Of a stretch of 64,000 bases of DNA, positions 25,066 to 36,095 are shown in pieces. The stretch's first letter is position 1, and each line of letters starts with the position of its first letter. Origin of the DNA: Gaeumannomyces sp. JS-464 (lineage: Eukaryota > Ascomycota > Sordariomycetes > Magnaporthales > Magnaporthaceae); NCBI GenBank assembly GCA_002197995.1, contig NGZR01000006.1, positions 2,779,001-2,843,000 of the forward strand. Reading direction: 5' to 3'. A program made the translations under genes and the position numbers. A model generated the notes under the pieces. The model saw only the letters and a list, made by a program, of their open reading frames with translations. It did no database searches and was not told the DNA's origin.

Positions 25066-28021
25066 ATGATGGATCCTTCGAGCGAGGGGCTGCTGAGCCC
25101 CAGCGAGAAGAAGCACCGCCGGCAGTCGTACGACTCGGACGGATCCGACCTGGACGCCACCGAGTTCCTCGACGCCGACCCCTTGAATCAGACTGCTGCC
25201 GCAAACGGTAGAGAAGCATCACCATCAAGAGACGGCCGATTCTTCAAAAAGCCCGCTTTCCTCCAGCCTGGCGGCGGCAGCCGGGCCTGGTCGTGGCGGC
25301 GCCCGTTTTCCAACTGCCGCAGATGCTGCATCATCATCACCATCTTCATCATCGCCCTCTGGCTCCTGATCGGGGCTGGAGGTGCTGTCGTGTACAAGAA
25401 GTTCCAGGAGGAGCCGCCCTATGGCCAGTCGCCCCCATGGTACCCGACACCACGTGGAGGCTCTACCAAGTCATGGGCCTCGAGCTACGCCAAGGCAGAG
25501 AAGCTTGTGTCGCGCATGACCCTTGCTGAGAAGGTCAACGTCACTACGGGCGTCGGATGGTCTATGGGCCCGGCTGTCGCTCCAACGGCCCCGCCAGCAT
25601 AGTTGGCTTCCCGCAACTGCACCTTCAGGACGGTCCCCTTGGCATTCGCTTCGCCGACAATGCCTCGGCCTTCCCGGCTGGTGTCACGGTCGCCGCCACC
25701 TGGAACCGCAAGCTGATGTACGAGCGCGGCAAGGCACACGGCGCCGAGGCCCGGGGCAAGGGGATCAACGTCCTGCTGGGCCCCTGCGTCGGCCCGCTCG
25801 GCCGCATGCCTGCCGGGGGTCGCAACTGGGAAGGCTTTGGCTCGGACCCTTACCTGCAGGGAGTCGCGGGCGCCGAGACGGTGCGCGGTATCCAGAGCGA
25901 GGGCGTCATGGCCACCATCAAGCACTTTATCGGAAACGAGCAGGAGCACTTCCGCCAGCCTGGGAGTGGGGGCTGCCGCACGCCATCTCGTCCAACATTG
26001 ACGACCGCACCCTGCATGAGCTCTACGCCTGGCCCTTCGCCGACGCCGTCAAGGCCGGCGTCGCCTCCGTCATGTGCAGCTACAACATGGTCAACAACAG
26101 CTACGCCTGCTCCAACTCCAAGCTGCTCAACGGCATCCTCAAAGACGAGCTCGGCTTCCAGGGCTTCGTCATGAGCGATTGGCTCGCCCAGCGTGCCGGT
26201 GTCGCCACCGCTCTGGCCGGCCTCGACATGACAATGCCCGGGGACGGCCTCAAGTGGGCTGATGGCAAGTCGCTCTGGGGTCCTGAGCTCACCAAGTCCG
26301 TCTTTAATGGCTCCGTCCCGCTCGAGCGCCTCAATGACATGGTCACTCGAATCGTCGCGTCGTGGTATCAGCTGGGCCAGGATGACCCGGCCCGGTTCGA
26401 CGGCAAAGGCCCCAACTTTTCATCCTGGACCGACGACAAGTACGGTGTGACCTCGCCCGGCAGCTCGACGCCGCAGGACAAGGTCGAGGTCAACAAGTTT
26501 GTCAACGTCCAAGCCAACCACAGCACCATCGCCCGCCAGGTCGCTGCCGAGGGCATCGTTCTGCTCAAGAACGACAACGTCCTGCCCATCAGCCGGCTGG
26601 GCTTCACCGATGCCAAGCGCGACCTGCGCCGCAGGCATGAGGGTAAGCTCAAGATCGGAATCTTTGGCGAGGACGCCGCCCCCTCACCTGACGGGCCCAA
26701 CGGCTGCAAGGACCGTGGCTGCAACAAGGGCACTCTTGGCTCCGGCTGGGCAGTGGCGCCGTCGAGTTCCCCTACCTCGTCAGCCCTATCGAGGCACTGC
26801 GCAAGGGCTTTGACTCGTCCAAGGTGACCTTGACCGAGTACCTGACCAACACCCGCCTTTCAGCAAGGACAAGGCGTCCGCCGACACGGACGTGTGCATC
26901 GTCTTCGCCAATGCCGACGCGGGCGAGGGCTTTCTCAAGACAGAAGGGGTCAGCGGCGATCGCAACGATCTGCTGCTGCAGAAGGGCGGCGACGAGCTGG
27001 TGTACCAAGTGGCCAAACACTGCGGTGGCGGCCAGGGAGAGGTTGTCGTCATCATCCACAACGTTGGCCCCGTCGTCATGGAGCGCTGGATCGACATGCC
27101 GACCGTCAAGGCCGTGCTGCTCGCCAACCTTCCGGGCCAGGAGAGCGGCAACGCGCTGGCTGATGTCATCTTCGGCGACGTCAACCCATCTGGCAAGCTT
27201 CCCTACACCATCGGCAAGTCCCTCGAGGACTACGGCCCCGGCGCTAAGGTCATGTACATTCCCAACGGCGTCGTGCCGCAGCAGGACTTCAAGGAGGGCG
27301 TCTTCATCGACTATCGCCACTTCGACCGTGCCGGAATCAAGCCGCGCTTCGAGTTCGGTCACGGCCTGTCGTACACCTCGTTCGAGTTCGCCAACATCTC
27401 GGTCAAGGAGCAGAAGCCCAAGTCGCCCTTCCCGCGCCGCGCCCGGCCCCCGGCGCCACGCCGCCCAAGTACAGCACCGATGTCCCCGACGACAGTGAGG
27501 CTCTCTGGCCCGCCGACCTGCGCCGCCTCGACAAGTATGTCTACCCGTACCTCGACTCGGTCGACGAGCTCATCATGGACCGTTACCCGTACCCCGACGG
27601 CTACGACAAGCCGCAGCCGCCGTCGCCCGCTGGAGGAGACGAGGGCGGCAACCCGGACCTGTGGGACACTCACGTCACCGTCTCGGCCACGATCAGGAAC
27701 GCCGGCACGCGGGACGGCCAGGCCGTCGCCCAGCTGTACGTGTCGTACCCAGCCACGGCCCAGCCTGGCTCTCGTGTCGCGCCTGCGGGCTCCCCGCCAC
27801 CGGCTGAGGGCATCGTCGAGTTCCCCGTCCGGGTCCTGCGCGGGTTCGAAAAGGTCGCCATCCCCAAGGGCCAGTCAGTCGAGGTCGAGTTCGACGTGAC
27901 GCGCCGTGATCTGAGCTTCTGGGACGTCAAGACCCAGAACTGGAAGATGCCCACTGACGGCTCCTACACCTTTTCCGTCGGCCAGAGCTCCCGGGACCTT
28001 CCGCTGCAGGCGCAGTGGTAA
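25066..28021 (+). CDS. Membrane-anchored GH3 beta-glucosidase, several frameshifts
   Basis: Cleaves terminal beta-glucosides from cello-oligosaccharides. ATG at 25066 with a charged cytosolic N-terminus of about 85 residues, then one membrane span ('[20 protein letters not shown]'), so a type II membrane protein with the enzyme outside. GH3 features in order: '[15 protein letters not shown]', '[16 protein letters not shown]', '[21 protein letters not shown]', '[14 protein letters not shown]', '[10 protein letters not shown]' (nucleophile Asp), '[11 protein letters not shown]', '[10 protein letters not shown]', '[12 protein letters not shown]' and a C-terminal fibronectin-III-like domain ending at 28021. 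Frame changes occur near 25575, 25965, 26745, 26857 and 27450, each in GC-rich or homopolymer sequence and mostly one base short. No intron explains them. Nearly 980 residues if corrected, normal for this subgroup. Confidence 0.88.
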
Positions 28022-29077
28022 CGAGCCTCTATTGTATGAATGTCTCCGCGAGGGCGCAGCCCTTTGGATGGCGGTGTGGTTTGGATATATGGATCGTTGC
28101 AACACAGCCAGGATGGTCGTGGCTGCAAGTATATTTTTTGTGTATTTCTCCTGGCGTTTTGGATATCGTGCTGGTCAACATTGTCCGCATAGTTGCTGCG
28201 TGTCGATCATTTTACTGATGTATTTTCTATCTTAACAAAATGCAACCCTTCGAAACATCTCGCTGCCCTCATGCAATATGGGCCATGTGCTGTTCATGAT
28301 ATCCTGTCACACGGAATGGAACACTGTTTTCAATAGAGGCACCAGCCCTTGCACCTGGCCGCCAAAGATTCGGTGTGAGATCGTTTCGTAGCATAAAGGG
28401 TCAGGCCGCCTAGGACCTGCCGAGGCTATCAGCCTGAAAGAGGAATCAGATATCATACAAATAAGGGAGGCTAGAACTAGGCCTGAAAAGGGCCGACGAA
28501 ACAAACTTGCCAACCCAACAACGGACTTCCGAAGTTAGGCCCTGGGCCCATCCACGCCTCTCCATCATCCCACTTCACTCCATCGTCCATCTTCGGACAT
28601 ATATGTTAGCCACCGTGGGTAATCTGTTTCCCCTGTCTGCCGCCTGGCCGCAGACGTGGACATCAGGTCTCGGTGTTCGCTCTCGTTGTAGTACGTTCTT
28701 CGCTGCAGACATCGCAGCTGTCTCGGTGGCAAGCCGTGCCGAGATCTTGCCAGCGGAAAGGGGCTCGCCATCTAAGAGAAAATACCGATCTTTCGGTAGG
28801 CCCAGGTGACCGCGAAGCAAGAGTCGGTGCAGCCGAAGGAGCATCTGGTCCAGCAAAGTATCAGCGAGCCGGCGCGAGACAAGGAGCGCGAGTAACTCGG
28901 AAGCAGGGAGGGGGTTTCATAGTTGTCAACTTGCAGCCGTGGCCAAGCTCCATTCTCTCATCTCCACAACAGCAGCCGCGCTTGAGGCCTGCCGACCCGG
29001 CCCGTGTGTTTTTATTGTCGAGAACGTGGAAGGGCAGCGACGCGTCAGCTCGACGAGTTCCGCCGGGGGAGGTAGAC
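28022..29077. other. Intergenic
   Basis: 3' flanks of the GH3 gene and of the convergent small secreted protein gene. No open frame with recognisable features. Confidence 0.4.
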
Positions 29078-29548
29078 TCACGGGTTGTCCTCGATGAGCG
29101 TGCTGTAACACCAGCCGATGGGGCACCAGGGCATGCTGGTCTCGGGCGCGGCGTTGTTGGCGTCGCATTGATGGCGCTGGGCAAAGGGGTTGGTGGTCGG
29201 GATCGAGACCATGGCGGCCGAGTTGGATGACGAGTCGCCGGCATCGTTCCGGGTCCTGCTACTGTCAGAAAGGTCAAGTGTAGGGGCTTGAGGGACTTGG
29301 TGCAGGGATACTGCTGTGACGGCAGCATACCGGGTGGAGCGGCGACGAGGGACCAGGCTCGGAGCCCGGAGAAGCAGGTCGTCGAGGTGGATGCGGATGT
29401 CGAACGAGTGGTTGTCTCCGACCGCGGCGGGGGTAGGACCCTTCAGCGCCTCGGGGGTGGCAGAACCATCCGCGACGGGAGTCTGGCCGAGAAGGGCGGA
29501 AAGGCCAAGAAGGCAGGACACGGCGCGGGAAAGGAGGTCTGAGAACAT
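29078..29548 (-). CDS. Candidate small secreted protein
   Basis: 156 residues from an ATG at 29548. The N-terminus 'MFSDLLSRAVSCLLGLSALLGQTPVADGS' looks like a signal peptide. The body is Ala/Ser/Thr-rich with a 'SFDIRIHLDDLLLRAP' segment, and the last 30 residues carry three cysteines in 'CDANN...MPWCPIGWC'. The stop follows 'IEDNP', but the DNA there (CCC followed by GTGAGT) is a good splice donor, so a further exon to the left is possible. An alternative upstream ATG at 29566 adds six residues. No family recognised. Could be an effector or cell-wall protein; evidence is only the signal peptide and Cys-rich tail. Confidence 0.45.
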   Translation of the reverse strand: MFSDLLSRAVSCLLGLSALLGQTPVADGSATPEALKGPTPAAVGDNHSFDIRIHLDDLLLRAPSLVPRRRSTRYAAVTAVSLHQVPQAPTLDLSDSSRTRNDAGDSSSNSAAMVSIPTTNPFAQRHQCDANNAAPETSMPWCPIGWCYSTLIEDNP

Positions 29549-30388
29549 GATGTCGTCGAGTGGCAACGCGTGGAGACTTGCGTGTTGTTTGCAGAGTGAG
29601 GGTGCGACGAGAAGGATCCGGCACGCTCAGTTGCGGGCTTGAAGAGAAGAGTTGCGATGTTTGGAAAGAGTGCTGGCTTTGGGTGCTTGTGGTGCTACCG
29701 AGACTTGGTGAAAAGGACTGGGCTTTTGAAGTGTGTCGTCGAGGTCTTGATGATGGATGCCGCCGGCGACTTGAATGACAATGCCCACGCTACAAGGAGA
29801 GACTGTGGCCAGAAGATGCGCGTGTGGGCTAGAAGCGAGGATTGCTCGGCCGGAGGGAGAGGCTTGGGTTGTGCAAAGGAATGACTGGCACGCTGTTTGC
29901 CTGTATGCTTGTTTGCTCAAAGGAGTGACAGATGGTCGGAGAAGCGCCTGAAGAGGGAATGAATACGCGGTGCGGCGTCGAGACTGAACGGAACGTGGAA
30001 ATGTTGTGGCGGTGGGTTTGTGGTGTTGAGGTTGGAGGAGCGTGGAAGGGAAGCGCGAGGTTGGAGAGGCGCTCCATCCACCACAAGACTTTGGAGTCCA
30101 GCTCTGAGCCCTTTCGCCTGAGGCAGGCGGGGCACAGCCAGCGCGGGGGTGGTCTGCCAGCAAGCGATGTTGATGTGAAGGATATCTGACGAGGAAGGTG
30201 CGGCTGGTGCTCGAGGGCACTCCCGTCCTTCTCTCTCCGGGACGGCACCAGATGAAACCGACCCACTAGGCCTCAGATGGGAGCTTCCAACTGCTGAGGA
30301 GCAAGTAGCGGGCATGACATCACCTTTGCGGTCTGATGAGGCTCAAAGAATGGAGCCCAGTCGGGTGCGTCTTGACTTCTCTGTCTTT
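29549..30388. other. Intergenic, promoter side of the small secreted protein
   Basis: Open stretches on both strands without recognisable motifs; probable 5' UTR and promoter of the 29548 gene and 3' flank of the APH-family gene. Confidence 0.35.
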
Positions 30389-32037
30389 CTAGCCTATGGA
30401 GACTTTGGCGGTTCCCATACAGACAGCCCCACTCCCGGAGTGCCTGTGAAAAGAGGGCTGTGCTACTCTGACTTGGCGCCTGTGGTCCCTCGGCATTGCA
30501 ATCCATCTCGGTGTCACTGCTGGGCGACTCCCCATCGCTAGGGCCGGGCCATCGCCACCAGCGGCCTGACCGAGACCCAGACTGGAGGCAACTGCCTCGT
30601 CGAATCGTAGGCGCGCCTCGGCAGCTTCCTCGCAGGATTCGGCGAACTCTTGTTGGTATCCCTCGCTCTCGAACCACTCCTTCATCTCCACGACCCATTC
30701 GTGCGCCTGCTCGAGTCGCTATATATGAGTACGGTTAGCGAACTAGCTGGCATTTCCACATCTACCCCCAGGATAGCCACCACCATAACCTCCCGACAAG
30801 TCCTCCGTCCGCCGCCGCCGCCCTCGCCTCATGACACTCGACTCCAGTGCGAAGTCCAACACCGCCTGAGACGCAGCTTCACGCTCCTCCTCCGTCCAGA
30901 ATCCCACGCTTTTAGCCAACCGCTCGAGTGCCATCATCAAGACCGGGAATCCCTCCACTTTAGCTCCTTCGTCGGGCCTGTGCGCTGTCGGTGCCCACGC
31001 TCCAATGTTGGCGGCGGGATAGGCTCGCCTCCCCGGGTCCCGACTGCTGTTTTCCGGGTCGACGACGGCTGGGGACAATATCGAAGAGAGCGGCAGCTCG
31101 CTGATCTTGGGGATCCAAACGCGCTGGCTGCTAGCGAGCCCGTTCCCGGGGCACCCTATCCGGACATGAGCCAGCGCCGCTGGAAGGATTTTGATCATCT
31201 CCCAGTCCAGGATTGCGGTCAACACACCTTGTTGGCTGTTCCACATCATGTGGCCCCTGTGACAGTCGTGATGCCAGAGACGCGGACTTAGGGCTGCCTC
31301 CATCGACGAACCCCGGAGCTTGGCGTCAAAAGTCTTGTCGGCTAGCTGTAGTCTGAAGTTTCCCAATTCAGATAGAGGCTGCCGCAACATTCGAACTGGT
31401 GCTTCCAAAGTGGCCAAAGTGGTCTTATCATCATTGTGGCCTGTCGGGAAGCTTCGAACCTCAAGTCGGAAATTCGCTGCAGGCCCTCTGGGGTGCCGTC
31501 GCCTTTAAGCAGTGCCTTTTTGCAAACCTCCATGACCGACTCCCCTTCTGCCATCTCTAGAAAGATGCAGTCGAGGGCCAGGGGATCCTTGGCACTAGAG
31601 TCAACGAACAGGACTCTCGGCGTCGGGACGCCATTGGCGTGGGCGAACAGGATGGTCGCAACCTCGCTTTCGACTTTGTAGTATGGTGCAACAGGAAGCC
31701 CCACGCGGACTAGGAACTGCGAGGGGTATGCCGAGAAGAAGGAGTCTTGATCCGTGTCTCCGGCTCTGTGGTGCAGAGTGACTTTGAATAGCATGTTGAA
31801 GTCGCCGGCACGGAAGGGCTGCACACGAAAGACGTCGGGAAACCCCTTCGGGAGAAGGCCGTTCTCGAGATAGAAGCGAATAAGACTGTAGATGTCACAG
31901 CATCTTGGTATCTTCTTCCAATTCGCCCTGAACCCCGCGATCTTGACATGCATCCATCTTTCCTGTTCCGCAAAAACCTCATCTGGGCTCCGGGGCCCCG
32001 ATGGCTGAAGCTTGACAGGAAGGTATGTGGAAAACAT
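30389..32037 (-). pseudogene. APH (aminoglycoside phosphotransferase)-like kinase, frameshifted
   Basis: ATG at 32037. The N-lobe is recognisable ('FNMLFKVTL', 'FLVRVGLPVAPYYKVESEVATILFAHANGVPTP', hinge 'CIFLEMAEGE'). Near 31430 the frame shifts by one base and continues as 'TLEAPVRMLRQPLSELGNF', then the catalytic loop 'HHDCHRGHMMW' and 'AILDWEM' (metal-binding Asp). The loop Asn that normally binds metal after the catalytic Asp is His here. A further exon ('RLEQAHEWVVEMKEWFESEGYQQEFAESCEEAAEARL...', ending 30389) follows a short intron around 30719-30765 whose exact donor I cannot fix. Fungal members are expanded and mostly of unknown substrate. The frameshift and the Asn-to-His change argue for a pseudogene. 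Confidence 0.75.
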
Positions 32038-32742
32038 TGTCAGTGGGAGAAGGCTTACTCATTAGGGATCGGGTGTTCGGCCGGACATTCGGGGGCAGTG
32101 CTCAGGTGCCATATAAAATTGGCCTGTCTCTTTGTTCCGATAGCGACTTTGCCTGTAGGGAGAGCATCCTAAACTTCAGCCGTGGCGGTGTGTATTTACC
32201 ATGCCGTTGGTTGTGCTTTTCCTCGGAACCAAGTACTTTGAAACCTTTAGGCAGCAGACTTCGTGGGACTGCCTCACTCCTTACGCCACAGACAAATCTA
32301 CATCAAGTTAAAACCACTGAGCGTGGCGACGGGCGGCAACACCGTCCATTGCAGGTTCACAAAGCTGCTTATTCAAACGGGAGCAGCTCCGGGCTCGATT
32401 AAGGCCGGGGCCAGGTTTGTCGTCGAGGCAATCTACCTAAACGCTCGTCAAAGGCAAATTTTTGATCCCACTGCATCCGCTCAATTACCGCCGCTTCCAC
32501 GCACAGCACTGCTTTTTTACATAACAGCACCATCCTTATCGCAGTTTTTAGCGAGGTTCTTCCAATTATTGCCATGTCCCGCCTTCTCACGGATTTTAAA
32601 CTTTTCTTCCTATCAAAGTGAGGCACGATACCCGAGCACAGGTTCTACAGGGTTCTTTCAAACCTTCCTTTTCCTTCCTTTAGCCCAGGCCTCTAAACCA
32701 GTTACAATCTCCCCACTCCAAACCTACCACAACCCATCCACC

Positions 32743-33465
32743 ATGGCGTACACTACGCGTACGGTCCTGCGCGCCCTTCGCTCCATGACACCGCCGACTC
32801 AAAATGAAACTGAGGCGATGGCGGTTATTGCGGCCAATGACAAGAAGCTCACGGAAACTGAGGCCCAGCGCCTATCAAACTGGGTGGGACGAATCTTGGC
32901 AAGTCAGGTTCGAAAAGGCGCCACAGAGACAAAGCAAAATCTTAAGACGATTGCGGCTCAACTACTCGGACTGGACAAAGGAGACGTTCCCGGCAGCGCA
33001 ACCTTCAAAATGTCCTGGGTCGCCTTCAAGACGTCCTGGGATGCCACCCCACCGCATAGCAGGTTGTCTGCAGCGCAATTTGCTTTGTGGGAGTATCTCA
33101 TACTCTTGACAATCCCTCGAGCCATGGAAGCGGAGATCAGGGACAAGGCATTCAAGAAGAACAAGCTCAGCGAGTGTTTTGATGGGCACGCGGTCCTCAC
33201 CCAGAATGAACGCGAGCAGTTTTTCCGAACGGCGACGACGATGCTTCTCGAAAATGGGGGGCGCGAGGTGGTCACTATCGGCGATAGCCTGGCCACAAAC
33301 GACTTCGCGAACGAGCTACGAGACATCAGGAGAGCCGCCGATATGCGCGAAGATGGCAAGATCCAAAAGAAAAAGGAGCCGACGGCAAGGAAGAGGGCAG
33401 CGCCGGCCTTTCCTGACGCGGCTGCGGAAGATACCGGGAAGGAGGTGCAGCAGGTTAAGAACTGA
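32743..33465 (+). CDS. Hypothetical protein, mostly helical
   Basis: ATG at 32743 in a strong fungal start context (CCACCATGGCG), 240 residues to TGA. A helical N-terminal half ('ETEAQRLSNWVGRILASQVRKGATETKQNLKTIAAQLLG'), a middle with Trp/Phe-rich helices, then a Lys/Arg/Glu-rich tail with 'KKKEPTARKRAAP', possibly a nuclear localisation signal. No domain recognised. Downstream sequence in another frame continues as a coiled coil, so the stop may be a frameshift product. The frame stays open upstream to 32263 but without protein-like composition. Confidence 0.5.
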   Translation: MAYTTRTVLRALRSMTPPTQNETEAMAVIAANDKKLTETEAQRLSNWVGRILASQVRKGATETKQNLKTIAAQLLGLDKGDVPGSATFKMSWVAFKTSWDATPPHSRLSAAQFALWEYLILLTIPRAMEAEIRDKAFKKNKLSECFDGHAVLTQNEREQFFRTATTMLLENGGREVVTIGDSLATNDFANELRDIRRAADMREDGKIQKKKEPTARKRAAPAFPDAAAEDTGKEVQQVKN

Positions 33466-34010
33466 CGACAGCGCCTGGAGCACCTGGGGCACCTGGAAGC
33501 TTTGCATGTTAAGCGGAGCCGACTCTGGGCGTGCGATCGAATTAAGCAGAACAAGGCGCCACACGCAAGCGGAGCCCCAGCACACTCCAGGGGGGACCGG
33601 CGAAGAAGACGAAGGGCCCCGGAGGACAGGGGGAGCTCGAGAAGCCGCAGCCAAATGCCTCGGAAGCAGCGATGAGAGAGCGGAAACTCCAAGCTTTCGT
33701 CGCGCAGCTAAGGGATGACAAGAACGCGCTTTAGGGCCAGCTTTCCACGCAAGCGGCATTGCAGGCGGTTAACTCCAAGGTCGAGCGGCTTTAGAATGAA
33801 GTGGAGGCTTTGGCAGCAGAGGCGAGGCAACAGGGTGAAAGCTTTAAGACGCAAATCGAGGAGTTGCGGCGCTAGAACATCAAAATCATCTCGAGCCTTT
33901 TGTCAGACGACAGGACTATTGCTGCCGACGCTACAAAGACTTAGGCACCAGTCGTCAAGAAGGAGGAGGCGGAGGACTGAGGCAGGCGATAAAGGACAAG
34001 CCACGCCTTA
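33466..34010 (+). pseudogene. Coiled-coil relic, probable displaced C-terminus of the preceding gene
   Basis: One frame reads 'GPGGQGELEKPQPNASEAAMRERKLQAFVAQLRDDKNAL', stop, 'GQLSTQAALQAVNSKVERL', stop, 'NEVEALAAEARQQGESFKTQIEELRR', stop, 'NIKIISSLLSDDRT'. The heptad pattern is clear and every stop is TAG where Gln (CAG) would fit, the C-to-T pattern of RIP. This suggests a repeated, mutated gene rather than a single-copy host gene. Confidence 0.5.
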
Positions 34011-36095
34011 AAACGGCCAAAGATCACTGGGATAATGGAAGAAGACGGAACATGATAATCTGGCATCCCTGGAAGCAGTGGAAGGCATTCGGCTCCCGGG
34101 GATATTTAGCGATTTATTTCTAATGCAAATTGCGTTGGGGCGATACCGAATTGCTTCGTGAATTGATTTTTCCAAAAGCTGGACGGGAGAGCAGCGCCAT
34201 ATACGGCGGATATCTTCGGGAAGTTGTTCTCAAGCTTAAGCAGGAAACGCAGGGAAGTTCGGCTGCTTTGAACACAAGGAGGATTTTAAAAAGCACGGGC
34301 TTTGTTTCACAGCACACTCGCGGCTTTTGCCGGCGACTTTTACATCTTTGTCCAGCTTGCTAAAATGTACTTGGGGTTTAAGGACGACGCATTACTCTTA
34401 AACCTAAACCCAAAGCTGCATTTAATCGCCGGTTGACGCGCCATTTTAATTTACTAATGCTTTTGCACTGGGACCCTATAACCCCTTCAACCTCGGCGCT
34501 TATTCGGACCTATCCCTCCTCCTCGAACACGTGCGGGGAACAGCAGTTTTGCTTTACTTTGTTTATTGGACTTAGACTGGCTTAACGTGAGAACGACTAA
34601 AGCAGGTACTATAAAGCCCCTTTGTTGTTGCTTGCAGAATGCAAACCATGCTAGGCATGCTGCATAAATGCTGACGTGGAGATTTTGCATGGCCGGACCG
34701 TCACTTTGTGACCTTTTCTAATTTCAAATTCTCCGAATTCCATTTTTAATAACGTTTTGTGCATCCCGGACTAGCTAAAGTTCGGGAGGAACCATTTGGC
34801 AATGCAAAAAGGATGTAAGTTTTGTAATTTAATTTACCCGCTGCAGTTGCTTTTAGCGAGGAAGAAAAATTCCCCGCAAAACTCTTTATGCTTATTGCCT
34901 AGCGGATAAAAGAGGTAAGCGGAAAACAACTCGGGTTTTGCACAATTATACCAAAGGGAAAAGCTGCACGTTAAGTTAAATGCTGCGAAACAAGGATGGC
35001 AACGACGGGGAGGCGGAAAGGATTAAGCTCGCTGCCATCCCGGGAGAGGAAAGTGTTGGTAGGAGTGTTACTCCTGTCAGGCTCGGAGCCCTCCGTTGGG
35101 GGTGATGAACAAAGATCTATAGATCTGGAGAAGTCTCTTTATTGTGCATGAAGAGGAAGGAGATTTAGCTACAGGAAAGGGGGCCAACAGGCCCCTTTTA
35201 TCTGCGAAAGGGTCTGGGCTTTTAGGTCACGTGGGCCCTGTGGGCCCTGTAGGCCTTGGGAGCCTCCCAGGCTTCCCAGGCCTCCAAATCCCTCGAGTGC
35301 ATGCGCCGGAATAACTATCCGACAGAAAGGTTATTAAAATGCCCGAAAATGCGGCAGCAAGAGAAGCGAATTTAACCAAAAGCAAAAAGAGTGTCCAAAG
35401 GTGCAGTGTGTAGGTTTGGAAAAATGTGAATAGCTTTAAATTGCAGATAATCTTTCTACGCCTCAAGAAATGCTTAAAAAGGCAAAATCTCCCAAGGGTT
35501 TTATGGCTAAAAGCCGGGATTATATAAAGGGGGCCTGTGGCCCGTGAGAGTACATTTTTCCTAGTACCACCGGCCCCGGCATTCACCGGTTAGGCCGATT
35601 GGTAGCCCTGTTTTCATCCCGTTTTCGTGGTGCATTTTTAGCGCTTATTCCATGCAAGCGATCGGCCCAATCAATACGTGTCGCCTCCATGCGAAAGAGT
35701 GGCTAAGGCTGCGCAACCCAGCCGGGGCTTAAACAAGCATTAAAAGGTAGGAGGGAGGAATGAACGAAAAAGCTCTTACTGGGACTAGGAACGAGGATAT
35801 AAACTACCTATAGGATTCATCATTTGGCATCGAAACAAGAAGCTATTATGGGGAACAAAATTAAAAACAAAGCCATGGCTAAAAATTTATTGATTATCGT
35901 GATTGGGCTGCCCGGTAAATCGCGGAGTTGGCATTGCCGGCTTTACAGATCGACATGCATGCTTGCGATTACAAATCACCCAATCCAGTCCAAAGTATTA
36001 CGGCGATCCTTTGGTGGCGCAAGAGATAAAGAGGGGTCGGGCTGCCGCCTGTCAGAGCCGCTCGAAAAACCTTCCGTCATCCGCCATCTTTCACC
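34011..36095. other. Gene-poor region of intermediate base composition
   Basis: No gene supported. Between about 34010 and 35050 the sequence is less GC-rich and has no long frame except an unconvincing 77-residue one at 34130. 35050-35590 may be a solo LTR. The last 400 bases before 36096 are the promoter of the beta-lactamase-like gene. Confidence 0.35.
35053..35585 (+). repeat. Candidate solo LTR or repeat relic
   Basis: Starts TGTTGGTAGGAGTGTTAC and reaches a CATTCA end near 35585. It contains an internal TATA-like motif (ATTATATAAAGG at about 35520) and an imperfect palindrome at 35250-35282 (GGCCTTGGGAGCC / GGCTTCCCAGGCC). No second copy in the window and no clear target duplication, so this is tentative. 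Confidence 0.25.

Noticed and set aside
34380..34420. TTAAACCTAAACCC-like sequence suggestive of telomeric repeat
   Set aside because: Only one imperfect unit, no tandem array; not a telomere or interstitial telomeric tract.
35053..35585. Complete copia element at the candidate solo LTR
   Set aside because: No second LTR and no gag-pol sequence on either side; kept only as a low-confidence repeat.
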